A stretch of 64,000 nucleotides of DNA from Thalassobacillus sp043497085. GTDB lineage: Bacteria; Bacillota; Bacilli; Bacillales; Halobacillaceae. The DNA is taken from the NCBI GenBank assembly GCA_043497085.1, contig JBIEKI010000003.1; one strand, written 5' to 3'. Numbering within the stretch: position 1 is the first letter of the stretch; each line of letters opens with the position of its first letter. The translations under genes were made by a program, and so were the position numbers. Under the pieces are notes generated by a model that was not told the origin of the DNA, made no database searches, and was given only the letters and a program-made list of their open reading frames with translations. Positions 8,815 to 17,230 of the stretch are shown piece by piece.

Positions 8815-9555
8815 CTACCAATACGTAAGCGTATCAAAAATTCCTACAATTATTAGTAGTATACCAGCAATACGCTGTACTATTGTACCGACACGACGGC
8901 CTTTTCTTAACAGGTTACCACTTAAACCGAAATAGGCAATCACCCCGATGAAAATCAACAGAGGTATGGATGTGCCGACACCGAAAACGGTCGGCATAAT
9001 GGCACCATAAGGTGTGGCTACTACAATCGGCATCAATGTAAAGAAAAACAACACGAACATGGTCGGACAAAAAGCCAATGTAAAGCCGGCACCCAGAAAG
9101 AAGCTGCCCCATGGTGACTGCTGATTCGTTAAACGCTGTGGTATTTTAAATAAGGTCACCGTCTTATTGAATTTTATCCAACCTAATAAATAAATGCCGA
9201 TCATCACTAATAAAGGGCCTATCGCTTTTCTCATCCATGGAAACATCGCCTGCAAGTCCTGGAATATATCCCTTCCGAGCCACCAGAAGATAAATCCCAG
9301 CCCAGAGAAAACGATGATTTTCCCAATTATGAACATTCCAATAGAACCCCATGGTATTTTTTCACGGAGTGATTGATTACCATATATGGTCATTGCACCT
9401 ATATTGCTTGTCAATTGGCATGGAGCAGCTGCACCTACAAGTCCAAGCACTAACGCATATAATAACGGCCACTCCTTTACACTGTATGACAATTGGATAA
9501 CCGGTTCCATCACTACCCTGCTGATCCAGTTCAATATCTCATACATTACCGGCAC
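8815..9555 (-). CDS. DsbD/CcdA-like (SafE-related) polytopic membrane protein
   Basis: A 246-residue protein with about six membrane helices. Near residue 43 it has the GLVGAAAPCQLTSNIGAM segment, the small-residue PCxxT signature shared by DsbD_2/CcdA-like transporters, and a second matching AFCPTMFVL segment near 160. Relatives move electrons or small metal/thiol species across the membrane and often sit next to copper ATPases or cytochrome maturation genes. Only one Cys per repeat is visible, as expected for an electron carrier of this fold. It is the first gene of the copper two-component transcript. Precise cargo is unknown. Confidence 0.8.
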   Translation of the reverse strand: MPVMYEILNWISRVVMEPVIQLSYSVKEWPLLYALVLGLVGAAAPCQLTSNIGAMTIYGNQSLREKIPWGSIGMFIIGKIIVFSGLGFIFWWLGRDIFQDLQAMFPWMRKAIGPLLVMIGIYLLGWIKFNKTVTLFKIPQRLTNQQSPWGSFFLGAGFTLAFCPTMFVLFFFTLMPIVVATPYGAIMPTVFGVGTSIPLLIFIGVIAYFGLSGNLLRKGRRVGTIVQRIAGILLIIVGIFDTLTYW

Positions 9556-9694
9556 CCCCTTATTATGACATTTTCAGCTTAGTAGTTAAATTTGCAGAAA
9601 CCATGCATTTTCCTATAAAAGTTTTATGAAGATAGTTGCAAAAAAAAGATGCCCAGTAAATGATAAGGACATCATTGAAAACCTATATTCAATT

Positions 9695-10432
9695 ATAGGG
9701 CCGAAAAGTCGAAGACTTGATTTTGAGATACTTCGGGTCCGTTGCCGAGTCAGGAGTAAGGGCGGCTGGGAAACGATTCGCTTTCCAGCTTCATCGCCTA
9801 GACACTCGCGACATAAGCAGTCCATCAACGGGAAGAAAGACCCCTTCCCTTTTGCTGTTCTGCTTATGCGTGTCGTGTCTCCCAAGGCGATTACGCATTC
9901 ATTTCTTTCCTGTGGGGGAGCTGGCAAGCCTCCTCGGTCGTTTCACGACCTGTGGGGTCTCGCCTAGCCCCTTCTCCCACGGGAGTCTCACCGTTTCCCC
10001 GCCACCCTATCCTTTTTTGTGATGAACGAACCCTACTTTGTAAGAACATCTTCCACATTCACTGCATGACAAAGCTCAATGAATCAGGAAGCAAGCCCTC
10101 TTTGTAGCTGTTACTATGGTTGAATGATTCTACCTACCCATGTTTCCGTTCTTTTATAAACGCAAGGAGGTCCGGGAAATTGCGAGACTCCTCGAAAATG
10201 CTACGCATTTCCTTCGTGCGGTGTTTATTCAAGAAGCTTATTCAAAGTCCTATGGGATGAACATGATCGGTGAGATCCCGCAAGGCGAAGCCTGAGGAAG
10301 CTCACCACATGCCCACGGAAAGCGATCCGTTTTCCAAGCCACCATAATTTGCTACCTAAAGTCTCGAAACTGAGTCTTCAAGTAAAGGGAGCTTTAACTG
10401 TAAAATTAACACTGAGATTTAAAAGTTCTGTA
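9695..10432. repeat. Composite inverted-repeat element, copy 1
   Basis: Non-coding block between the copper cluster and minJ. The inner terminal inverted repeats are at 9711-9730 and 10360-10379 (14 of 20 bases match as inverted repeats; core GAAGACT...TTT.GAGA). Inside are module A (about 9756-10010) and module B (about 10160-10340), each itself folded on GGCGAGATCCC/GCTCGCC-type arms, separated by AT-rich DNA. Homologous copies are at 25510-26180 (opposite orientation) and 42461-43062 (opposite orientation). No open frame here is conserved between copies. It fits a non-autonomous, MITE-like repeat common in Bacillaceae; function unknown. Confidence 0.8.
9783..9909. repeat. Palindromic ~127-bp cassette nested in module A (copy 1)
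   Basis: A near-palindrome whose arms share CGCCTAGACACTCGCGACA / TGTCGTGTCTCCCAAGGCG and CATAAGCAG / CTGCTTATG, looped near 9830-9850. It interrupts module A; the same cassette is at 25928-26055, while module A in the third copy lacks it. Confidence 0.8.
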
Positions 10433-10491
10433 AATTAAAATTGACACCATTCTTTTACACTCTGATTGCTGGAGCCAGTTTTCTATTAATT

Positions 10492-11676
10492 TTAATGTGA
10501 GGCTGCTTTTCTTCTGACATTTTCTTTTACAAATAACAAGCCTAACTCATGAGGATCGTTCTCATACATAGCACGTTGGGTAAATCGGATTTCTCCTCTT
10601 CTATCCCGGACTTCAATTTTACATAGTGCCCGATTCACCTGCAGAGCGTAATAAAACTCCTCTTCATTGGTCACTTTTCTTTGGTTTATGCGCTCAATCT
10701 GATCTCCTACCTCTACCCCCATCTGGGCGGCCGGGCTATTTTTAATCACCCCAAGCACCTTCAAGCCATCATCATTGGCAGAAAAGTAAGTACGCTTATT
10801 ATCACTGAAATGATGGAGCATATGGACAAACGCTTTACCGGCTACTGCAACTCCAACTGCCACGAAAGTCAGCCACTCCCACCAATAACTTGCAAGAATA
10901 AGACCGGATACCATTAAGGCTACTAAAAACAAACCACCACCTAACTTCTTAGCAGCTGCTACAGGGTGCTGGCCTTTAGTCTTTACTTCAAAGCCTGTCA
11001 TCAATGGTACCAGCATCAATCCATAACCATTTCCAGCTATGTCAAGTAACGGCCACCATGGCATAAACGATGTGATAGCCCCACCTGGAATCAATACAAA
11101 AAAGGGAATCAAGCCAAGCTTTTTCAAGCGATGTTGGCCTATCCATTTCCCTCGTGAGCCTGCTACTAATTCAGGAAAGGTCTCTTTATGACTTAACCAG
11201 AGCATCCAAAAAGCTTCTACAAATAAAAGCACTGCCAGAATCACACCGACACCGGTGAGTGAAACAGCCCCAAACATCTCTTGCCATCTATCAGGCATGA
11301 TAGTAAGAGATAAGCTTGGTAATAAAAAAAGAAGACCATAACTGACAGCAAGCGTATAAGCTGCAGATAATAAACTCAAGCGCATCGTTAAGCTCACCAG
11401 CAAAATCACCGTGCTAATTAATAGAATTACTGGATAAGGTATGACGATTCCAGCCCCGACCATTACAACCGACAAGATTCCTCCAGCCACAAAACCAATC
11501 TTCCAGGTGCCCTTCAGCTCGGAAAATATATCAAAGACACGGATACCGAACATGCTTCTTTCTTTCGTTATTCTCTTCATAGAAATGATAATTCCGAATA
11601 TAAAAAACCAGTAGAGGAGCGGTTGCATTAATAATCTTCCTAATACATTCGTTAACTCTTGCAGCCAGACTTCCAC
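10492..11676 (-). CDS. minJ: Cell-division topology/swarming protein MinJ
   Basis: A 394-residue polytopic membrane protein (about eight hydrophobic segments) ending in a cytoplasmic PDZ domain (about residues 295-375: VLGVIKNSPAAQMGVEVGDQI). B. subtilis MinJ (SwrAB/YvjD, 397 residues) has the same design and lies beside ctpB. MinJ bridges DivIVA and MinD so that the MinCD inhibitor gathers at poles and septa; loss also affects swarming. Start is GTG, preceded by AAGGAGG with 8 bases spacing. A ~97-bp repeat lies immediately upstream. The assignment rests on topology, length and synteny. Confidence 0.88.
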   Translation of the reverse strand: MEVWLQELTNVLGRLLMQPLLYWFFIFGIIISMKRITKERSMFGIRVFDIFSELKGTWKIGFVAGGILSVVMVGAGIVIPYPVILLISTVILLVSLTMRLSLLSAAYTLAVSYGLLFLLPSLSLTIMPDRWQEMFGAVSLTGVGVILAVLLFVEAFWMLWLSHKETFPELVAGSRGKWIGQHRLKKLGLIPFFVLIPGGAITSFMPWWPLLDIAGNGYGLMLVPLMTGFEVKTKGQHPVAAAKKLGGGLFLVALMVSGLILASYWWEWLTFVAVGVAVAGKAFVHMLHHFSDNKRTYFSANDDGLKVLGVIKNSPAAQMGVEVGDQIERINQRKVTNEEEFYYALQVNRALCKIEVRDRRGEIRFTQRAMYENDPHELGLLFVKENVRRKAASH

Positions 11677-11698
11677 GTTCCATACCTCCTTATGTACA

Positions 11699-11797
11699 TT
11701 AGAAAAACTTGGCTTATCGCCAAGTACTAATGGCGAAAGCCTTAGTATTTTCTTATACTTTAACCATTTATCAAAGTTAAACTTTCTTAAAGTGCAA
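11699..11797. repeat. ~97-bp dispersed repeat, copy 1
   Basis: Shared with 29879-29974 and 32237-32334. On the minus strand it starts TTGCACTTTAAGAAAG, holds a stem ACTAAGGC/GCCATTAGT, and ends in CTTGGC/GCCAAG hairpin plus TTTTTC. It begins at the T-tract of the ctpB terminator and ends 23 bases before the minJ start. Confidence 0.85.
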
Positions 11798-11801
11798 AAA
11801 A

Positions 11802-11830
11802 ATATCCGCAGTCAGTGACTACGGATATAA
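11802..11830 (-). terminator. Terminator after ctpB
   Basis: Stem ATATCCG / CGGATAT followed by a run of Ts on the minus strand, about 30 bases after the ctpB stop. Confidence 0.85.
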
Positions 11831-11860
11831 TTCGCTATCCATTTGTTAAATCCTGCTTTT

Positions 11861-13387
11861 CTACTGGAATAAAACATCCAGAGCTTTCTCCATCTGTTTA
11901 TCATTCTTGCCGTCACGGATCAGTTCCACAATTTTAGCTTCAATCGAACCGCCTGTTTCCTGATCGATGACACCTGTTGCTTCAAGACCTTCCTCTTTTT
12001 GGAAATTCTTTACCGCTTTCTCTGTACTCTTATCAAAATAACCATCCGTACGTTCCAGTTCATAGCCGAGCCCTTTAAGCATCAATTGGACATTCTTTAT
12101 TTTTTCACTATTTTGATCGTATTTCAGTGGCTTCTCTATTTCAACTGGATTCGTATAGAAGTATGCAGGCTGCTTTACTTCAATGGTCGGTTTAACGCCT
12201 TTATCGTGAATCCAATTTCCATCAGGGGTCAGCCATTTATACAAGGTGATTTTGATCGTACTGCCATCCCCCATTGGGATCGCCTGTTGCACCGTGCCTT
12301 TACCAAAAGTAGTTTCACCGACGAGTTCATACCCGCCTGCTTCTTTCATAGCAGCAGCCAATATTTCCGATGCTGACGCGCTGCCTTCATCCATAAGTAC
12401 TGTCACTGGATAATTTTTCTTTTTATCTGTTTTGGAGAAATAACGTTCTTTTTCCCCATTCTTATCTTCGACTTGTACATATGGCACATCGTCCGGGATA
12501 AAGTTCTTCAAAATTTCCTGTACATCCGTAAATAAACCGCCAGGGTTTCCTCGAACATCGATGATTAAACCTTCCATCCCTTTATCTTCTAACTCATTCA
12601 AAGCTTTTTTGAACTCATCAGAGGTCTTCTCTGAAAAAGAAGTGATTTCAATTACTCCTGCCTTTTTTCCATCTACTTCTTTTATTTCGGAATGCACTGT
12701 TTCTAAAGGAATATCGTCACGTACGATTTCTATCGTAAGCGGATCGGAGACACCTGGTCGATCAATTTTCAGACTTACCTCTGTGCCTTTTTCTCCTCTG
12801 ATTTTCAAAACAGTTTCATATAAGTCCAGTCCTTCAACACTTTCTCCATCTACAGCAAGAATCTGGTCATTCGGTTTCAAGCCGGCTTCTTCAGCTGGTG
12901 AGCCTTTTATAGGCCCCACGATCGTCACTTTGCCATCAACCATGCTGACTTCCGCCCCAATTCCTTCAAAAGAAGATTCAATGGATTGATCGAACTGCTT
13001 CATTGTTTCTTTATCCATATATACACTATATGGATCATCCAGGGTTTCGAGCATACCTTGAATCGCACCTTCAATAAGCTGCTGTTTTTCCACATCCTGC
13101 ACATAATTTTCCTGGATGATATTGTAGGCCTGCTCCACTTTCTTCATGTCTGCTGAAGCGTTGCTATTCTTTCCATTAGAAGCCGCAAATTTTTCTAATA
13201 TACTTTGCCGTTCGCTTTCGCTTAAGTCAGCAAAGCTTTCTGCTTTTTGATCTGTTTGCTCACTATTGTTCGTGGGCTCGCCCGGTTCTGATTGAGCGAG
13301 TTTGATTCCAAAATATGAACCGGCAGCTCCAAGCAGCAAAGCTGCCACCAGCAGAATGACGACATGACTTTTTTTCAAATTCATCAT
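11861..13387 (-). CDS. ctpB: Carboxy-terminal processing protease CtpB (S41)
   Basis: A 508-residue exported serine protease. An N-terminal membrane anchor (about residues 8-28) is followed by a helical region, a PDZ domain (about 135-215), the S41 core and a C-terminal peptidoglycan-binding domain (about 415-480). Numbered from the upstream GTG, the catalytic serine is Ser338 in DEGSAS and the lysine is Lys365 in TTFGKGT. In B. subtilis CtpB cleaves SpoIVFA and helps activate sigma-K during sporulation. I prefer the ATG at 13387, 6 bases after AGAGGG, over the GTG at 13393. It ends at its own terminator. Confidence 0.94.
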   Translation of the reverse strand: MMNLKKSHVVILLVAALLLGAAGSYFGIKLAQSEPGEPTNNSEQTDQKAESFADLSESERQSILEKFAASNGKNSNASADMKKVEQAYNIIQENYVQDVEKQQLIEGAIQGMLETLDDPYSVYMDKETMKQFDQSIESSFEGIGAEVSMVDGKVTIVGPIKGSPAEEAGLKPNDQILAVDGESVEGLDLYETVLKIRGEKGTEVSLKIDRPGVSDPLTIEIVRDDIPLETVHSEIKEVDGKKAGVIEITSFSEKTSDEFKKALNELEDKGMEGLIIDVRGNPGGLFTDVQEILKNFIPDDVPYVQVEDKNGEKERYFSKTDKKKNYPVTVLMDEGSASASEILAAAMKEAGGYELVGETTFGKGTVQQAIPMGDGSTIKITLYKWLTPDGNWIHDKGVKPTIEVKQPAYFYTNPVEIEKPLKYDQNSEKIKNVQLMLKGLGYELERTDGYFDKSTEKAVKNFQKEEGLEATGVIDQETGGSIEAKIVELIRDGKNDKQMEKALDVLFQ

Positions 13388-13434
13388 TTTCACCCTCTAT
13401 CGTTAGGATTCCATGGGGTTGCTCGTAATTGCAG

Positions 13435-13471
13435 AAAAAGGCATCACACCGAATTGTGCGATGCCTTTTCT
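13435..13471. terminator. Terminator after the M23 hydrolase gene
   Basis: Stem AAAAGGCATC / GATGCCTTTT with A- and T-tracts on both sides, about 45 bases after the minus-strand stop. Confidence 0.85.
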
Positions 13472-13512
13472 ATTATAGTTTATGAACTGCATGTCCTGGT
13501 AATACCAATTAC

Positions 13513-14877
13513 TTACTTCAGGTATGGCATTGGGTTTATGCCACCTTTATGGCTCCACTGACCATTGTGTACTTCAAAGTGTAAATGGCTTCCGAAGGAC
13601 TGACCAGTATTACCCATGGCACCAATATTCTGACCAGCACCTACAGATTGGCCAAGAGAGACAGCACGGCTGGACATATGCGCATACAAGGTAGTCTTAT
13701 TATACTGCGGATGGTAGATATATACAACATTACCGTAACTGCTAGAGTAGGAAGAACGGGTAACTGTGCCAGCCGCAGCTGCACTGATTGGTGTGCCTGT
13801 ACCATTTGCAATATCAATTCCTAAATGGTTGCCTAAGCTGCGCATCCCATAACCGGAGCTTAAACGGCCTGATGCCGGCCAGCTGAAGATTCCGCTGCCA
13901 CCTGAGCTATTGCTTGAACTGGTAGAAGCCTGTTTTGGCTGACTCTTTTCCTGCTGGGCTTGCAACGCCTCCAAACGCTCACGCTCTTTACGTGCGGCAG
14001 CTTCTTTTTCACGCTGCTTCTTCAGTCGTGCCTGACGCTCTATTTCTTTTTGACGGGCAATTTCTTTTTCAATTTGGCTTTTCTTTTGGCCTGCTTGCTG
14101 CATGGCTTTTTCAATTGCAGCAGCCTGATCTCTTAATACCTTTTCTTCTTCTTCCAGTGACATTTTATGTTCATGAAGTGATTCATGCTGCTTTTCCAGT
14201 TTCTTTAATAGCTCTTTCTTTTCTTTCTTCTGACTATCAAGTTGGGCTTTCAAATCTTCCAGTTGCTTTTTCTGTGCTTGAAGCTGCTTCATCTTTTCTT
14301 CTACTTGTTTTTTCTTCTCTTCCAGTTCCTTCTTTTCAGCAATATGGGTATCCATGATGTTTTTATCCTGGTCCATGATAGTAGTTACTGCAGTAGCCCT
14401 GTCCAGGAAATCACCGAAGTCCTGCGCACCTAGAAGCACCTCTAAGTAACTTACATTACCTCCGTTGCTTTGAAGGGATTTCAGACGGTCCGTCAATACT
14501 TCTTCACGCTTTGCAATACGTTCCTTCAACGCTTTGATTTCTTCTTTTAATTGAGCGATTTCTTCTTCTGTCTTTTTGATTTCAGCTTGCTTGGCGTCCA
14601 ACTTTTCTTGGGTATCATCAAGTTTCCGATCCAAAGCAGCAATCTTCTCCTCTGTGTCTGCCTGCTTTGAAAGGTTTTTTTCTATCTTACTTTCTGTCTC
14701 ACTTTTTTCACTTCTGACAGAATCTTTATCGGAGTTAATATCTCCCTTTTCCTGTTCTAATTGGTTCAGCTCTTTCTTGATTTCTTCCAGTTCACTGTTG
14801 GCAAATACTTCCCCTGTAGAGAAAAAGGTAGTTGCTGTCACCATTACTGTAGTCAAGACAGTGAAAAACTTCTTCAT
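13513..14877 (-). CDS. Coiled-coil M23 murein hydrolase, FtsEX partner
   Basis: A 454-residue secreted protein: signal peptide (MKKFFTVLTTVMV...), long coiled coil (about residues 25-310, dense in Glu, Lys and Gln), Ser-rich linker, then a LytM/M23 domain (about 335-450). Zinc ligands are visible as NHLGIDIANG (H and D), YAHM and GSHLHFEV (HxH), so the metallopeptidase site looks intact. Coiled-coil M23 or CHAP proteins of this form (EnvC, PcsB) are switched on by FtsX, and ftsX is the next gene upstream. Start taken at 14877, after GGGGAGGAAC; the frame at 14895 overlaps that site. Confidence 0.93.
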   Translation of the reverse strand: MKKFFTVLTTVMVTATTFFSTGEVFANSELEEIKKELNQLEQEKGDINSDKDSVRSEKSETESKIEKNLSKQADTEEKIAALDRKLDDTQEKLDAKQAEIKKTEEEIAQLKEEIKALKERIAKREEVLTDRLKSLQSNGGNVSYLEVLLGAQDFGDFLDRATAVTTIMDQDKNIMDTHIAEKKELEEKKKQVEEKMKQLQAQKKQLEDLKAQLDSQKKEKKELLKKLEKQHESLHEHKMSLEEEEKVLRDQAAAIEKAMQQAGQKKSQIEKEIARQKEIERQARLKKQREKEAAARKERERLEALQAQQEKSQPKQASTSSSNSSGGSGIFSWPASGRLSSGYGMRSLGNHLGIDIANGTGTPISAAAAGTVTRSSYSSSYGNVVYIYHPQYNKTTLYAHMSSRAVSLGQSVGAGQNIGAMGNTGQSFGSHLHFEVHNGQWSHKGGINPMPYLK

Positions 14878-14951
14878 CTCGTAGTTCCTCCCCATATTTC
14901 AACTCTCCGTATTACGTTTTTCTATCTATTACAACGGGTAAATGATTATTG

Positions 14952-15848
14952 TTATACTTTCAAGAACTTACGTACACTCATGACACTTCCCCAGATTCCA
15001 ATGAAGACTCCGATGCCCAGGATCAATAGAGAAAGCTGCCATGCAAATGGATCGAAAGGAAGCAGCTGGATAAACTCGAATTGGATTTTATCTCTCAGGT
15101 TGTAATATAAGTAATAATAACCTGATACCACTGCCGCGATCGGGATGATTGCCCCGAGAACTCCCAGAAGCATGCCTTCAATGAAAAATGGCCAGCGAAT
15201 GAACCCGTTTGTCGCTCCTACGAGCTTCATAATGCCTATTTCCTTTTTACGGGCAATAATAGTAATTTTAATCGTATTAGAAATCAGGAATATTGCCGTC
15301 AATACGAGAGCAATAATCAAAGCAAAACCGATTGTCCGTGCATATTCATTGAACTGAAGAAGTCTTTGGACGATTTCTTCACCATAGTTGACTTCCGAAA
15401 CACCTTCGATGCTTCTGATTTTATCCGCTACCGCCATGGTATTGGCAGGATCTGATGGTTTCACCACAAAAGCGTCTTTCAATGGGTTGCTTTGGTCAAA
15501 CAGTTCAAAGGCTTTACCTTCATCGCCCATACTTTCAATAAGACGTTCCAATTCTTGCTCTTTAGAAGAAAACTTGACACTTCCCACGTCCGAAATCGAA
15601 TTTAACTCTTTTTCGACGCGGCTGATATCTTTATCTTCCTGAAGTGTCCGATCGAGCAATACTTTAATTTCTACATCTTTTTCAACTTCCTGTGTGATTT
15701 GATGTAAATTCAACATCAGTGCAAGGAATACACCGACAAGTAGCAGGGTAGTAGTTACTGCTCCCACTGAAGAAACAGTCATCCAGCCATTACGCCAAAC
15801 ACTCTTGCTGCCTTCACGAAAATGTCTGCCCATTGTTCTAAGCTTCAT
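14952..15848 (-). CDS. ftsX: FtsX, membrane subunit of the FtsEX complex
   Basis: A 298-residue membrane protein with the FtsX layout: one N-terminal helix (about residues 27-50), an extracytoplasmic loop of about 120 residues, then three more helices (about 170-195, 220-245, 265-290). It couples the ATPase FtsE to a wall hydrolase outside the membrane; the hydrolase gene is directly downstream. The start at 15848 lies inside the end of ftsE with an 11-base overlap and has GAGGTGAT upstream, which means translational coupling. The longer frame from 15875 is unlikely. B. subtilis FtsX is 296 residues. Confidence 0.94.
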   Translation of the reverse strand: MKLRTMGRHFREGSKSVWRNGWMTVSSVGAVTTTLLLVGVFLALMLNLHQITQEVEKDVEIKVLLDRTLQEDKDISRVEKELNSISDVGSVKFSSKEQELERLIESMGDEGKAFELFDQSNPLKDAFVVKPSDPANTMAVADKIRSIEGVSEVNYGEEIVQRLLQFNEYARTIGFALIIALVLTAIFLISNTIKITIIARKKEIGIMKLVGATNGFIRWPFFIEGMLLGVLGAIIPIAAVVSGYYYLYYNLRDKIQFEFIQLLPFDPFAWQLSLLILGIGVFIGIWGSVMSVRKFLKV

Positions 15849-16524
15849 AGCCGTAATCACCTCGATGTTCGTCACGCGCTACCAATCCATCTTCAATGGC
15901 TATGACACGTTTTCTCATTTTATCGACGATATCTTTACTATGAGTTGCCATCACAACGGTAGTCCCGGATGCATTAATTTCTTCTAAGATGCTCATGATT
16001 TCCCAAGAGGTTTCAGGATCGAGATTTCCTGTCGGTTCATCTGCGATCAGCAGCTTCGGATGATTGACGATGGCACGGGCAATCGAGACCCGCTGCTGTT
16101 CCCCACCCGACAACTCGTCCGGAATAAAGCGTGCCTTGTTTTTCAGTCGAACCTGGTCTAATACATCCATGACTCGCTTTCGAATATTCTTTGGCGACTC
16201 TTCAATCACCTCAAGAGCGAAAGCGATGTTTTCATAGACTGATAGTCTTGGAAGCAGACGGAAATCCTGATAAACCACGCCGATTTGACGGCGAAGTTTA
16301 GGAATTTTCCTTTCTTTTAGTTTAGAAAGATTTATATCGTTCACTAATACGGTTCCTTTAGTCGGTTTCTCTTCACGGAACATCAATCGTGTAAATGTCG
16401 ATTTCCCAGCCCCGCTTGGACCTACAACATATACAAACTCGCCTTGAGCTATATGTACATCTATGCCATTTAAAGCCGTAACCCCATTTGGATACGTCTT
16501 ATAAACAGACTGCATTTCTATCAT
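15838..16524 (-). CDS. ftsE: FtsE, ATPase subunit of FtsEX
   Basis: A 228-residue ABC ATPase, the same length as B. subtilis FtsE. Walker A is VGPSGAGKST, the signature is LSGGEQQRV and Walker B is LLIADEPTG; a switch His follows in MATHSKD. It drives conformational change in FtsX to activate wall hydrolysis during elongation and early sporulation. The true start is the ATG at 16524, 6 bases after AAAGGTGAT; the frame extends upstream to 16650 but that part is AT-rich and not protein-like. Confidence 0.95.
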   Translation of the reverse strand: MIEMQSVYKTYPNGVTALNGIDVHIAQGEFVYVVGPSGAGKSTFTRLMFREEKPTKGTVLVNDINLSKLKERKIPKLRRQIGVVYQDFRLLPRLSVYENIAFALEVIEESPKNIRKRVMDVLDQVRLKNKARFIPDELSGGEQQRVSIARAIVNHPKLLIADEPTGNLDPETSWEIMSILEEINASGTTVVMATHSKDIVDKMRKRVIAIEDGLVARDEHRGDYGYEA

Positions 16525-16751
16525 ATAAAAATCACCTTTATTTTCCTTTGTTGTAATTTTCATGGTGCTTAAACAATAATTTACCAAATCTGAACTCTGC
16601 TGGATAACCATAAATATTATAACATCAACATTCGCCTTTTTATGACACAAAATTATTACATTTTCATTTCAATATGACTTTTTATTTAACAAAATTGCAA
16701 TATAAATCAAGATTCGACAAATAAATCAAGAGGAATTTCCTGTTAAAAAAC

Positions 16752-16787
16752 ATAAAAAAGCTTGAGCAACATGCTCAAGCTTTTTGC
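16752..16787 (-). terminator. Terminator after cccB
   Basis: Stem AAAAAGCTTGAGCA / TGCTCAAGCTTTTT, nearly perfect, with T-tract on the minus side. Confidence 0.88.
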
Positions 16788-16806
16788 TAAGTATTACCTT
16801 TTCTTA

Positions 16807-17166
16807 TTACTTTTGGGTTGCCAACCATCCGGCAATCATATCGGCATCTTCACCAGTAGCTTGCTCGGCAGGCATAGAGCCTTTACCATTCTTGATGATA
16901 TCACGGATTTCATCTTCAGAATACTTGGATCCAATCTCTTTAAGAGAAGGTCCTGCACCACCGGATAGATCACCGCCATGGCAGCTTGCACAGCTTTCCT
17001 TGTAAGCTTGTTCAGCAGCTGCAGTATCAACTTCACCGCCACCACCGTTTTCTTCCGTGCCGGCATCGCCGCCGCCATTTTCTTCAGCACCTTCATCTCC
17101 GCCGCCACCACATGCTCCGAGAACTAGCGCTGAACCGAAAAGTACAGCCATTAACGCTTTCTTCAT
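16807..17166 (-). CDS. cccB: Lipoprotein cytochrome c-551
   Basis: A 119-residue membrane-anchored c-type cytochrome. The signal sequence ends in a lipobox with acylated Cys19 (LGAC), followed by a flexible Gly/Glu/Asp linker (20-48) and a small class I cytochrome fold. Heme is attached through CASCH (residues 59-63), and a Met near residue 97 (SMPAEQ) is the likely sixth ligand. It carries electrons outside the membrane towards cytochrome c oxidase. Position between yvjA and ftsE matches B. subtilis cccB. The acidic low-complexity linker is longer than in B. subtilis. Confidence 0.94.
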   Translation of the reverse strand: MKKALMAVLFGSALVLGACGGGGDEGAEENGGGDAGTEENGGGGEVDTAAAEQAYKESCASCHGGDLSGGAGPSLKEIGSKYSEDEIRDIIKNGKGSMPAEQATGEDADMIAGWLATQK

Positions 17167-17230
17167 TATTACTCCCCCAATCGAAGTAGTTTATGATAGC
17201 GAATACACCATCAAGGATATTATAACCAAT

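Noticed and set aside
9613..10022. Open frames of about 100 residues on both strands between the DsbD-like gene and minJ
   Set aside because: They lie in the composite repeat; the frames and encoded sequences are products of its palindromes and have no ribosome sites.
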